Source: Marisa cornuarietis (lineage: Eukaryota; Mollusca; Gastropoda; Architaenioglossa; Ampullariidae). From it: DNA of 64,000 nt. Shown in pieces: positions 37,045 through 49,292 of this stretch (position 1 is its first letter; every line of letters begins with the position of its first letter). The stretch covers positions 7,687,501 to 7,751,500 of the forward strand of contig SMMW01000585.1 in the NCBI GenBank assembly GCA_004794655.1, given 5' to 3'. A model generated the notes under the pieces. The model saw nothing but the letters and a program-made list of their open reading frames with translations, was not told where the DNA came from and searched no databases. Made by a program: the position numbers and the translations under genes.

Positions 37045-38560
37045 GCACGATATTTACAACCGCCGACTGGCTGCTGTGGGTGACCATAACGTCGTCATCG
37101 GGGCGCCATCTTGTCCTGGTCATATATCACACAAAGAACAACAAACAAGTAAACGAAACGGATGATTAGTAACGATGAAATAAATCCTAAATATTCACTA
37201 TAGTTTCCTCTAAAAGCATAGTCATAACTGGTCAAACTACTCGTTACAATTGCGGATGTGATTTTCTATTTTCGTCAGATAGCCACGAGAACAAATCGAT
37301 GCTGTGACGATATATTGGCGATCATGCTGCTAACAAAATTGCTTAACTAAAAAGAGGTAACTACCTATAAAATTTTAGCAATCAATATATAAGCACCTGT
37401 AACCCCTTAAAGGTACGACGATAAACAGCACATATCGTAGATTTAGAGGGAGCGAGCGTTTGGTACTGAATACACAAAAAGATTAACATCATACGAAATC
37501 GAAGTCTGCTTGACACACCTCTTCCTTGAGCATTTCTCCTAACACAGTCCACAATGCTAGTCCTTCTTAACCCCCCCCCCCCCACCTTCCCTCTTGCTAC
37601 TTTACCCATCTTTCTCGGCAGAATCACTATATTTCTCTGTTCCTGTTACTTTATGCCTTTTGTTTTCTGTTTCGTCGTCAGTACTGTCGTTTTCTTTCGT
37701 CCCCTTTGTTCCGTGTCTACTTAGTCCACGTCTCTTCCTCGTTTTAAGCGCTAAGAGCATGCTCTCTATGAGTGTGAATATGCGCTATAAAAATCTTCAC
37801 TATTATTTACTATTAATAAAAATGAATACGATGGACAAGGTACATGCCATGCGCTTTCGACGGCCGCGAAGGGAGCGAGAGGTCGTGGCTTGAAGCTTCA
37901 CCGATGTCTGTGTAAACCCCATTAACGTTTTACCTGTCAATATCTTTGAACTTTTCAAGATGGGTGGTCATGTGTGTGCGTGTGTGCACAAAGAGTAATA
38001 TGATTGAAGCTGGTTCACCTCTCAGGCTGACTAGTTGTGTTGATATCATTAACAGCTTGCACAAATTCTTGATTCATGATTCATCGCCGCAGACGTAATC
38101 TTGTGAAGCAGCTTTACAAACCTCTGCCGGGCGCTTCAATAGTCGAGAACATGGGAGGTGTAGCAGACCGGCAACTATTAAAACAACCGATAAGTCAACA
38201 ACAACACACAGAATATCACTATTCTACGGCCAGATCCAAGTAATAGAGAAAGACTTAGCATGTCATAATGAGCCGCAGATGCTGGTTAGTATATATGGCA
38301 GGAAAGTGCAGGCGAGAGAGGTGATGAAGGAGAAACACCGCTGACAGATCTGTGAGTACATTATGATGCATCGAGCATCATGCCATGTGTTTTACCACTG
38401 CTCAACCAGACTTCCCTAGACCGTTGATGTGGCTGAGATACTGCGTGATATTGTTTGCTGTACCTCCCCCCCCACTTACATTCATTTATTCATTCCTGTC
38501 TTGACTGGAACCGGTCGCTGGGGAAGCACATTGATAGACGCGGCAGCTGACAAGGCCCGC
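37045..38560. other. Spacer with a LINE tail
   Basis: No gene supported. It contains the LINE 3' fragment at 37512-37807; the remainder is unassigned. Confidence 0.4.
37512..37807 (+). mobile_element. CR1/L2-like LINE 3' fragment
   Basis: Plus-strand copy beginning in the last codons of the LINE ORF (CACCTCTTCCTTGAGCAT, same as at 58867). It continues through ACACAGTCCACAATGCTAG and the C-run, and ends GCGCTATAAAAATCTTCACT plus an ATT-rich tail. Strongly 5'-truncated. Confidence 0.85.
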
Positions 38561-38564
38561 CACT

Positions 38565-39125
38565 TAATCCTATTGTGGGCGATAGTGACCAGGTCCTGCA
38601 CAGGACTAGTCTACTCCTTCACGTTCGTAAACCACTTTTTCCTCTGACCATCTTTAAGATACCTTGGATGACAAACATCGACGTTTCAAACCAGGTCACA
38701 AGGCCAAACCAGACCAGCTTACGCCGCTTGATTGTCGCATCCTTTATAGAAAAGCATCTTCAGCATCAGCGGAACCTTTACTACAACTTCACTTACTTTA
38801 AAAAGGCATTTGACAGTCTGGCAGAAGGGCTATGGCATGTGATGCAAAAATTTAACATCGAAGAAGGCCTCGTCCAAGTCATCGAAGCGCTATACAATAG
38901 CTCAGCAAGTAAGGTATTGCTGAATAACAAAAAAGGAGCTTACTTTCGCACCACAGTAGGCGTACGTCAAGGATGTTACCTGTCACCGGTGCTGTTTAAT
39001 ATCTTCTTGGAAACATCATGCTCGGAGCTCTCCACGACCATCATACTTCCATCTCCATTGGTGGAAGACCGGTCTGCAACCTACGCTGAGCGCATCTGTG
39101 TATGTTTCTGTATCTGCGTCAGTGT
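38565..39125 (+). mobile_element. LINE reverse-transcriptase fragment
   Basis: The frame at 38575-39135 contains FKKAFDSLAEGLWHVMQKF, IEALYNSSASKVLLNN and TVGVRQGCYLSPVLFNIFLE, the fingers-palm part of a non-LTR reverse transcriptase. After about 39014 the family match moves to another frame (SIGGRPVCNLR) and then stops before the YADD box. It is a frameshifted, truncated relic. It ends about 190 bp before the hAT-like element. Confidence 0.8.
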
Positions 39126-39314
39126 GCGTAGATGAGACCAAGAACACCCGAACAGCGAAATCTCTGCATATTCATTTAATACGAACCTCCAACTAAAGAA
39201 TAAACGAAGATTGTCATTTAAAGTCTAAATTAATAGCAAGCCTTAATTTGATTTGTAATTCCAGCACACAAATAAATGTACAATCATCCTTCAATATACC
39301 TATATATATGCATG

Positions 39315-41575
39315 CAGGGCCGTTCTTAGGGGTAGGCGGACGAAGCATCTGTTTATAGGGTCCCGCGGCCCTGCGCTTTTGAGTAATATGTTAACTAGCC
39401 TCCAAATTAATGAGGTGTTGCATGCTCTATCTTTTAAGCAGGATTTTGAAAGAGTCATGGGCCAGTTGCACAACACTTTTCTAAACCTTAAAACTGTTCT
39501 AAATAAGCAAAGTTTCTTCTTAGCCATTTTGATGCATTGCAGAAAAACGTACAAAAAAATTGTACTGACAAGACGGAAAGTCAGATTTAAACAACTTTAT
39601 CATATTTAAAGCAGTTTTAGTTGTAAAAATTCTAAAATAGTGGTGTGTACTTTAAACTAATTATCTAAATAGAGTTAAGGCCTAAAAGTGTTTAAAATTA
39701 GAAATGTGTTGTGCAACTGGCCCATGCCCTTAGCTCTTTCCCTGCAGCTTTTGAGGAACGAAAATAACATTGGTTGGGTTTGATAAGGTGTTCCCAATCC
39801 ATCTAAGGCTCCAACAAACACAATCGAGAGGGAGGGGGGGAACATGCGGGTCTGTTGTAGCCGGGCTCGCGGTTGTGAAGGGGTTCGAGCCTTGGTCAGT
39901 GGATTTTGTTTCTTCTTTTTCCTTTTCTTTGGCTTTAGGGGGAAAGGTCTGAGGAAAGAACACCCAAGCATTACACATATGTTGAGTTTCAAGTCTGTAA
40001 AGTATACAAAGTATACAATTTCCAAGCCTAAGGTCGGTGGGCCGTCGGGGTAGCGGGCCTGGGGTCGGAAACGTAGTCACCCTTATTTCGTAGTTACCTA
40101 ACGACACTGAAACTTTCTTCTCCCGTTTCTCCATCACCAAACAAATAACTACATTAGTCTAGAGAGTAGATCCTTGACATTATATTAGCCTATAATACTA
40201 TTGCAGACAAAAAAATAGAACACACTGTTGCAAAAACATTTTTAAAACTGCTGTCCCGCAAATAGTTAGGCTCATAAATTTATCACGGTGGTGTCGCAGG
40301 AAGATTGGAGCTGGAGGAGGATGAAAAAGAGGAGTTTAGCATGAGAAAGATAATTTAAGATTGAACTAGAAAAGGTGTCGGCGTGGTGGGTGGATTGGGG
40401 GTAGGTGGTAGGGAGGAAAGTTAATGCCACTGGACTCCGAAAAACTTTAACTAAAGTAAGTGACAAAGTAAGTGAGGGACAATCGAACGACCACCGGCGA
40501 TGTAATTACACTGGCAGGTCATTATCTTTCCTTTCAGTCTACGACCTTCTTTTTCTTTTCGTCCAAGCATGAGCTTCGTGTAATGTATATTTGTTTCACG
40601 ATGAAGAAGTGAGGAGGATGGAAAGTTTATAGAGGTGTTATGACACAAATGTTAACTTAGTTCGTCTAGTTTTTTTTATTATTAAACTGCTTCTTTTCTT
40701 GACACCCACAATCCAGGCACTGGCAGACTATGTTGGCCCTGTTTTGGTTTAGAGGCCAGTGACTGTGATGACAGTAACTTCCACCCATGGTCCGGAATGA
40801 ATTGTTGCTGCTCACCTGACAAGAGAAGAAGGGGAAGGGGTGATAGTTTCTGGAAGACTACACTGGATGGGATTTCATGGGAAATAAATGGTCAGGGTTT
40901 GGAGGTGTAGACCGACATCTGTATGAGACATTTAGACGAGTCAGCAGTCAAGTTTGACAACTTTGTGTTTGCACACTTAATTTTCCCCTCCCTTGCGCTC
41001 GGAATCCTTGGACCAAAGAAAGCTAGACAGTTGGACCTTAGAGATAGCTATATACACTAAGTTTAACATATTTTCACACCGCGCTCTCGTGTCTGTAGCA
41101 CACTGTATTGTACACATATACCCGAAAAACCGAGATACGCTGCACTTTCTTTGTTTGGTATGTACAGAATATTTTTATGTTTCTGTGATTTTATGTTTAT
41201 TGGTAAATACCATTTGACAAAGTAGGATCATCAGTGTCGATGAGAGTGACTAGCAAACGTCTTAAATTGACTGACAACAAAGTTTGTGAGAAAAGCTCAT
41301 AAATATACCATTGCAAAGTCCTTAGTCAGCAGGTAAAATGACTTAAAATATTGGTACTGCAGAACTTTGTTTATATTACAATTCGGCCAAAATATGCTAT
41401 ACATTTATATGTTTATGTCATTGTCACACAACCCTCTCCTTTTGATCTACTTAAATATTAAAGTAAATAACAGTTACTGCTGGCTTATGAGTTTTTAAAA
41501 CATTTGCGATCGTGGCGTTGAGGGCCCCGCACATGCCCTTTGCCTCGGGCCCCGTGGGCGCTAAGAACGGGCCTG
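39315..41575. mobile_element. Non-autonomous hAT-like DNA transposon, 2261 bp
   Basis: The left end CAGGGCCGTTCTTAG (39315-39329) and the right end CTAAGAACGGGCCTG (41561-41575) are inverted repeats with one mismatch. The octamer TATGCATG directly flanks both ends (39307-39314 and 41576-41583). An 8-bp duplication with CAGGG-type termini is the hAT hallmark. No transposase-like open frame is seen. A 271-bp MITE (39456-39726) lies inside the left part. Confidence 0.85.
39456..39726 (+). mobile_element. TIR element (MITE) copy B, 271 bp
   Basis: Ends CATGGGCCAGTTGCACAACA and TGTTGTGCAACTGGCCCATG are inverted repeats. The interior matches the copies at 14840-15109 and 57127-59381. It lies inside the hAT-like element. 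Confidence 0.88.
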
Positions 41576-41763
41576 TATGCATGTAAATATAATATATAGC
41601 ATATTTAAATATGTATGTGTTCATATGTGAAGCAGGTTTGTGCATGACATTTGCTGGGAAGGTGGCATTATTACATCTTTATAAAATGTATGAGTGACCA
41701 AAGAGAAAGGAGGGTGAATGGTGTGATGTGATTTATATATATATGTGTGTGTGCACATATGCA

Positions 41764-41952
41764 TTTTTTTTTAATTGGTGTTTTACGCCGAGCCAGCAGC
41801 TAAGGCTATATCACGGCAAGGCAGCCAGCTAGCCCTGTAAACAGATGTCACATGCAGAGAAAAAACAGCGTGCCCGAAACAAACTGAACCCAGGACAGCC
41901 AACCTTCACTGTATTGGTGACAGGCGCTAACCGTTGCGCCACCAGACTGCCT
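41764..41952 (-). mobile_element. SINE copy D, near full length
   Basis: Minus-strand copy with its A tail (as T8) at 41764, then AATTGGTGTTTTACGCC, GCTAAGGCTATATCACGGCA, AACAGCGTGCCCGAAAC, CCAGGACAGCCAACCTTCAC and GCGCTAACCGTTGCGCCACC (box A). Flanks are near-duplicates: TGTGCACATATGCA (41750-41763) and TGTGCACATGCA (41952-41963). Confidence 0.88.
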
Positions 41953-41983
41953 GTGCACATGCAAGATTTCTGCATGCAAGTAT

Positions 41984-42414
41984 GTGTGTGTAAAGATGCA
42001 GACAGGTCCATGAAATGAATCATAGCCCAGCAAGAGTTTGTGGTGAAACGTAGTGTGATGTAGGTGTGCATGCAGTGTTGTGCACTTCTGTTTGATTTTT
42101 TATGAAAAATACTTATTATAATATTCTGCATTTCTGTAAAGAAGGAAAAACCACAATAAATTTTACAATTTATTTTATTAACTTGGCAGTGTGAATGAAA
42201 CTGTTTTATCCATCAGCACCAATTAAGAAAGTTCTCTTAAATCTACCTGTTGAATAACTTTTGTTAACCTGAATGTACATTTTGAATAAACAACTAAAAA
42301 CGCTAACATTTTTTAAAAATAAAAAACAACAAAAAGGCTGTTTCAAATAACATGGTATGTCATAAAATTTGTGAGACAATCAGTGCATAAAAATTGATAG
42401 AACATAACCGTCTG
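41984..42414. other. 3' flank of SYCP3
   Basis: AT-rich sequence downstream of the SYCP3 stop on its coding strand. It presumably includes the 3' untranslated region. On the minus strand an AATAAA-like hexamer can be read at about 42163-42175. Nothing else is supported. Confidence 0.4.
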
Positions 42415-45400
42415 TCAGAACAGCATTGTTTGGAGAGATTTCCGCACATTGGAGACTTCACGTTGTTGCTGAAACAAGGCAGATTTTAAAACAAAGTTCC
42501 CCAAACTTTATCAGTTTTATGCAAAAACAAAAAAAGAGGAAACAGTCATAAATACAATGTTTTTATTCTTTTTTGTATATATTAGTTTCCAACTTCTTTA
42601 TTCCTGTAGATGTTTTCATTCTACAATTACTTTGTGAATTACTTTGTTTTGATTATTGGGATTAATGAACTGCTCTCACCATGTCCATCAGAATTCTCTT
42701 TTGCAGCAGAGCCATTTCCTTCTTCAGCTCTAACTGTAAAGAGTTCTGCTGGTTGATATGGCTTTTGTCCAATTCATCTACACTCTGCCATATTCAGAAA
42801 TAGGTGATATATAGCTAGCTACTGACAGCACACAGCACATCAATGACACTTTAACACAAAAGGCCCATTTAAAGCGTTATCATTCTGTTATAGGATATCA
42901 ATCTCTTTTGTGTTTTTTTTCCCTAAGTGACAGTTACCTTTATAAATTGTTCATTCAACTGGCGGATGGTCCTGAGACGTTGTCCTTGGATAATTCTTGA
43001 CTGCTGAAATAGCTTCTGTTGTTGTTTGAACAGATTCTAGTTGGAAGGGAAAATATATTGCAGTGAAATTAAGATGTAACAAAAAAAAGGGAAACACAAG
43101 GGATGGATTAGAGGAGTACTTAATTGTAATACTGGACTGTAGCCTGCAAGTCTGACAATTTCATATAACATTGTACCAGAAAAGTACTTTTATGTGGTTC
43201 TTATATTATTGCTATTGTTAGTTTTGAAACATGTATTTATAAACAAAAATTAAACAAAAAATCTGCTACACCAACACAAAGTACACTACACATAATGAAG
43301 AAATGCTGGCATCCAACTTAAAAATAATTACTGGAAATAACAAAAATCACCTAACAAGATATCTGACTTTTTTTTACAGATGCAAAGAAAAAAGCAATTA
43401 CTGTTAACTTCTCTTCTTGCTCCTTTATTTTGTCAATGTCATTTTCCCATTGTTGAAAAACAGACTCTGCTTGTTTACAGTATTCCTCTTGTAATCTTGT
43501 TCTGTCAAAAGAACCTTTCATGAAAAAAAGTTTATTCCTCTCTGATCAGCTTTGTTCTTTAAGATGAATGCTTAAATACCTTATGTAATAAACTCTGTAA
43601 ATTTTATATTTAAAATAATATCTGTTCCATCATTATTTGAAAATGTTTGAAGTGTTTAAATGTTTTTTAAAAGTACATAGAAAAATAAAATGCTTATCAA
43701 TAAAGAAATTGTGTTCTACATGTATTTTGTAAATTACTTACAACTGATTTACAGTCTTATTCTTTAGATTCCAAAACAGTGTTCATCTCTCAAGAATTAC
43801 ATTTCCACACACTGCTAAAATCCATTTTAAAATCCATTTATGGTTGATATGAATTCTATAAAGTACCATATGTTAGATTATGGCAAACAACGTACAACTT
43901 TGTACCTCTCATTCTGCTGGGCCTTCCAAATTTCATCCACCTTCTTACCGGTAGTCTTCAAAGACAGTTGTGTAAGATGCTCAAGGCGCTTTTTCTTTGA
44001 GCTTAGTGTTTTTGAGATGTCAGCTGGAAATATATATATATATGATGAACAATTTTCTTAAACTAAATTATCAGCTGGAAAACATGTCTAGTTTCTTTTA
44101 GTATCGAATTATTTTCTAACACAGCAAAACAGCCAGACAAAAACAAGGTCATTTTAATTTTACACTTAATTTTCAAAATATACACTTGTAATACATTTTT
44201 GATGGATGGAACAACAAACGCAAATGAAAGACAACTAAATCATTTTTACTTGCATAAAATTATTCATTCTAATGCTAGTCACAATGATGCCATCACCATT
44301 ATCAAGGTAACATTCCACAATTCATGTAATTAAAATTAAATAAACAAAAGGTTGAAAAAAACACAAAAACAAAAATATTTGACTTCACGATAATCATAAC
44401 ATGACCAGCAGACTACAACAGAATCATTATATTCAGAACACTAAAATTTAGTGTTTAAAGTACTTGTACAAAAAAAATGCAGCAGTATTAAATTTAGCTG
44501 TGCTGGCAATGTATGAAAAATCTTACCTAAAAGAACTGAGAAAAACTCTGGCACATTAAAACTTTTACATAAAAATTGTTTTCTGGTTATATCATAATCT
44601 AATTATACTACTGTTCTTTAAATTATATGTATCTATTTATCAACTGCACTTATAAAGCTACAAAGTAAGAACTAATATAGAAATATGTAAGTTATTTTGC
44701 AGCATCATAGGTTACTTCAGTAACTGCTTCTGTGTTCTACTAATTCAACAGGATCATTAAAGTTCCTGTTTTTTGTTTTTTCTTTTTTTGTTGTTGTTGC
44801 TTTAACACAGTGGGCCCAGCTTGCAACGGTCTTCATAATGTGATCTTTGGTCACTCCTTGCTAACGCTTTAGGAATGCAATATATGTACCAGCTATTCTG
44901 AAATATTAAACAGGTCAACTCCAAAATGAATGCAACACAAGTTATTCCTACCTCCAAACATCTCCAACATCTTCTGCATTTCAAGGCTGAAACAACATGT
45001 GCTACATTCATTCTCACATCTGTGAGATGAGAGCAAATAGTGCTAATTTCATTCACAACATTAAAGAGAGTATATACAGAGAATGATTCATTTAAAGCAG
45101 TGTGTATGTACATGTATACACACACCTTCATTCAAAAACTTAAAAAAAAACACAAGAAAACAAACAAACAATAAACCCCTAAAATCTCCATAAAGAGGTG
45201 ACCAAACCGAAAAATCACATTCTCTTTCAGGCTTAATATAATTCTGTGTGCATGAACGCATGTTATGTAATCACATAAGTGCGTTGCACTTCTGCAAGTT
45301 CACAAGCTTCACCTTCATCATTTAATTAAGTGGGTTTGATAAAAAAAAATGGCTGTAATAAAAGTTTAGTATATCTCTTTTTACCCAAAGTCTCCTCCTG

Positions 45401-45851
45401 CCTCCTCATCCTCATATGTCCGCTTCTTTCCGCTGTGAGGTATGACAATTTTCTCATCTGTTATAAAACAAAACTGTTTTTCGTTCAAATAATGATGACT
45501 TTGCATCTTAGATGTTTTACCTGTATAGCTTTTACATTTTTAGGAAAAGGCATGACAACATTTACAATTTAATCTGTTGTTTTCAGAAATATCATTTCTA
45601 CACATGCACGATGAATAAATCAAACAGCACTATTCGCTGTGTACCAGTTTTTTTTTTCTTCAAAAAATCAGTATGGATCATGTAATTAATCAAACTTTTG
45701 ACATATTTGTTATACCGTTTTCTAAAATCGGGCTGCTTTCTCCGCTTTTTATTGAACATTTGTCATCGTTTACTATAGTGATAGTTGACTTTTTTTGATC
45801 TGCTGGAGAAACTTGGTTGTTTCTCCCGTTTTTCTTCATCTGTTTCGGCAT
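42415..45851 (-). CDS. SYCP3: Synaptonemal complex protein 3
   Basis: Coiled-coil protein of the meiotic chromosome axis (lateral element). It forms tetrameric fibres that compact chromatin in the nucleus of germ cells. Minus-strand exons: 45851-45716, 45457-45385, 44986-44952, 44023-43906, 43501-43402, 43036-42938, 42784-42680, 42468-42415 (TGA). They make 239 codons plus stop with all phases matching; human SYCP3 has 236. The first about 65 residues are polar and basic ([10 protein letters not shown]). The Cor1/Xlr domain then runs to the end: [82 protein letters not shown] and the terminal [10 protein letters not shown], which closely resembles the vertebrate C-terminus needed for fibre assembly. 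It is divergent from TXNDC9, 462 bp between the two start codons. No damage seen, so it is probably functional. Confidence 0.94.
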
Positions 45852-46313
45852 TGTGGCGAACTGACGTCGCTCTGAAATAGCTGTGCTGTGCCTGAGGAAG
45901 CAGACGACATCAACACGCAAAAGTCAAAAACAGTTTAAATCTAAGCGTTTTGATGCCTCGATTTTTTAAACTATACTTAATATTTCAGAAGTAAAAATAA
46001 AAGAAATAAAACGTTTAAACCAACATAACCGTTGTAAATAGCAAGCAGACGACAAATTAAGTTGACGGAGTCTCGAGCTTTTTATTTAAAAAAAAACAAC
46101 GACTACAGTTTAACAGAGGAAAACTGCTACAATATGTTAGTATTTTTATCTATAGTTTTATTATCTATGTCACCGGAACTCCTAAAATTTATCATAAAAT
46201 TTTTCAAATAATTTATATATTTTCCATGCAAAACGTTTTTGTAACGTCAAAACCTCAATGCTTACGTTGGATGTAAGTTGCGTCCCTTGCTTAACGTTGC
46301 TCTTTGTTTAAAC
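45852..46313. promoter_or_regulatory. Presumed bidirectional promoter, SYCP3/TXNDC9
   Basis: 462 bp between divergent start codons of a meiosis gene and a housekeeping co-chaperone gene. Both promoters and 5' untranslated regions must fit here unless distant noncoding first exons exist. No TATA box can be assigned in this AT-rich DNA, and no element was identified by sequence. Confidence 0.5.
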
Positions 46314-49292
46314 ATGGCGACCTCCGCTACGGCTGACCAAGCTCAAGCGATTATTGAAGACCAGTCATTGGCGGAAGAGGTTATTATTTTTATTGAATTA
46401 TAACATCCTATTTAAAAGATATAAATGAAAAACTGTGAAATATTTATAGTACTTTAAGAATTTTTTTCCTACGGCACGTGAATAAAGATCTATCTGTACT
46501 GTGTTTATTTGCACCCCACACTGCCAGTTCAGAGATCATAGGCCTATCAACTGTCTCTAACTCTGGTCAAATATAAAAAAGTGTCAAACGACAACCCCGT
46601 TTTAAAACTTTTGGGATCACAAAACACATAATTAATTGTCCGAAGGGGATCAGATTGAAAATATATGTCTTTAGTTTAAAAGCTTATTAGTAACAGTTGT
46701 TCGTTTGCATTGATCAGGATATTCTGTTGATAGGAACTCTGGGAGGAGCTAGAGAAAGGGGACATTCCAGCACATATTCGAGAGGCAAGACTTGAAGAAC
46801 TAAAACTCCAAACAGAACAGTTCCGTAATATGAAAGAAAGAGATCATGGAGAATACACGTAATGAAATCTTTCAGCAATGTATTTTCACTATCGAACAGC
46901 TGTTATTTTTATTAGCTAGCCTACATGCAAATATAAATGCTCAGACTGTTTTGTTAATGTCCCTGTTTCCAGTTTCAGTAATGTGGTGTGCTTTTCTCAA
47001 AGCAGGTGTTATTCTACAAAATTTAAACATAAATTTTCATGATTATAAATACAAAAATATTATACATTCTTAAATATTACTCTCCCTAATCTCAGTGGGT
47101 TATATTTAACTTATTATGTGCATTTTATTACGCATAATCATTTGCCTTGAAAGCCTTCTAGTAAAAAATACTAGTATAAAATCTTTGCTTCAGTTTGCTT
47201 CAGGATGAAAAGAAGTTTCTAGAACAGACGACAACTGAACAAAAATGTGTAGTTCATTTCTTTCATCCAGACTTCAGAAGGTGTGCCATTGTAGATTCAC
47301 ATCTTGAGGCAAGTTCTTCATGAAAATTATTGTTATTAATATTTGACTTGAGAAGATGAGAATATATCTCTACTAGCAGTAGAAAACACGGAAGAAAAGG
47401 AAAAGAAAAGGAGGAAACTGAAGACAATCTTGCATTTAATACACGAGTAAGAGATAAGAGCTGTAAACCATACAAGAGGTAATCTAACAAAGATGTCTAA
47501 ACTTGAGACACATCTTTTCAGAACCATGACTTCACTGTCATCTTGTCCTGACCATGAGTATGCATAACGCATGTCTGTAATTTACTTTGTGTATGAGTGG
47601 GTGTATGTTGTAGAAGTGAGTGTGTTTGTTATATGCTACTATGGGTACATGGTTATTGATGATTTAGCCTATGTATGATTTATGTAAAGCACTCTGAGCA
47701 AGTCTTTGGAAAGGCACTATATAAATCATTATTATTATTATTATTATTAAAGACAAGCAAGGTTGGGAGACAATTGTTGCTTCCCAACAGCTCAAAGAAC
47801 ATAACAGGACTAAAATGAATGAATTGATCTTCAGTAATTATATACTTTTATTTGTTCATGTACTATTGGGGAGGCTTTGATCAAGACAGTTGTGTCTTAG
47901 GTTTGAGAGTAAATTCTAATTACTTGGTTATTATTTCTACTACAAAAAGAAAGGTATGGGTATTTTCTAAATTATAAGAAAAGAAAATATGGTATTTCAT
48001 TTTTGGAGACAAATGTGCTAAAGCTGTTTGTTCAATAATGAATCCAGCTAATTGGGAGCATAAAATATGGCAAACAACCTTGTCTACAACCCAGATTAAA
48101 AAAGATGATCTAGATACCTCTTTAGAAAACAGAATTATTCAAAACTTTTGCTATGTACTTCTAATAGTCTACAGTAGATGTTGAAAAAGATAAAACATTT
48201 AAAGATTAAAAAAAAATATCTCTGATATAAAGTTCCATTGCCTTAGTTTTATGATAGCAAAGATATTACATGTATCTAATGAATTACTACAGAATACATG
48301 CTCTTCTTCATGATCTTACATACTTGCTATGGTATTCTGTAAATTAATATTTGTAATAATTTATATCTATCACTTTTTTGTTGTACAGAAACTGGCAAAA
48401 AAGTACTTTGAAACCAAATTTTCTTGCATCAATGTTGAGGTTGCTAAATTCCTGGTCAACAAGTTGAAGATCCAGGTCTTGCCTGCAGTCCTTTGCTTTA
48501 ACAAGGGCATTGTTGTCGATAGGTATTTGACAAAAATTAGTTCTCAGAAGTTCTTTCCTTGTTATATCTTCAGCGACACTATTAAGTGACATACTCTAGG
48601 GTGATAATGTTAGTCTATTGACAGTCCGTAACAAATTACTTTAAGTGTGCATCATTATGCTTTTCTTTTTGCAAAGCTTTCTTGTCTTCAATATAAGCAT
48701 ATTCTTATAATTTATACAATTTAAAACCTGATATTTTGCATTGTTACTTTATACAGAATTATAGGTTTTGAAGACTTTGGTAATTCAGATGACTTCAGAA
48801 CAGAGGAACTGGAAAGAAGGCTTGCAAAGTCAAGTGAGTCCACTAATATTTTGCTGTCTGTATTTATTTTCAGATAATTATCCACTTCCATTAACGTTTG
48901 AAGAACAAATGCTGAAAAAAATGGTAAAATTAAATTTCTTCAGAATTTCTTTTTTATGGAATTTTTTTTCTCTTTTTGTCCCCATCGTAAAAGTATAAAA
49001 AGTATCTTTTGGAAATTTCGAATTTCTTTTTTAAAATAACAATGTATGATGGAAGAAACACTGGTGATTTCTAGGCAGAAGATAGAGATAAGTCATTATT
49101 ATTTGCTTTACTTCAAGACTACATAAATTATTATTTCCTAATACTCTTTTCTTAAAACTACATTATATTTACATTTTGGAACCAGATACCATAAAGCTTT
49201 CAGAAGATGAAGATCATAGGAAGAAGACTATACTAGGATCACAAAGACACAACAAAAACGATGACAGTAGCAGTGATGATGATGATGAGTGA
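46314..49292 (+). CDS. TXNDC9: Thioredoxin domain-containing protein 9 (phosducin-like)
   Basis: Cytosolic co-factor of the TRiC/CCT chaperonin in actin and tubulin folding, as known for the PhLP3/TXNDC9 family. Exons: 46314-46379, 46734-46858, 47194-47308, 48389-48522, 48757-48833, 49186-49292 (TGA). They give 207 codons plus stop, all phases matching; human TXNDC9 has 226. An N-terminal helical region (LWEELEKGDIPAHIREARL, HGEYT) precedes a thioredoxin fold (about residues 72-165: VVHFFHPDFRRCAIVD, KYFETKFSCINVE, LKIQVLPAVLCF, IGFEDFGNSDDF). Only one Cys (about 94) is at the redox site, as usual for this non-catalytic family. The tail is acidic (SSSDDDDE). Intron 3 uses a GC donor (GAG then GCAAGT, 47309-47310) and contains a LINE tail. 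The exon 1 donor (GTTATT) is weak. Confidence 0.92.
47440..47755 (+). mobile_element. CR1/L2-type LINE 3' end in TXNDC9 intron 3
   Basis: Contains a LINE-ORF-like ending (LETHLFRTMTS at about 47500-47530). A 3' tail follows with TGTAAAGCACTCTGAGCAAG, GGCACTATATAAATCATT and an (ATT)n run. The tail sequence differs from the GCGCTATA family, so this is a second LINE family. Confidence 0.65.
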
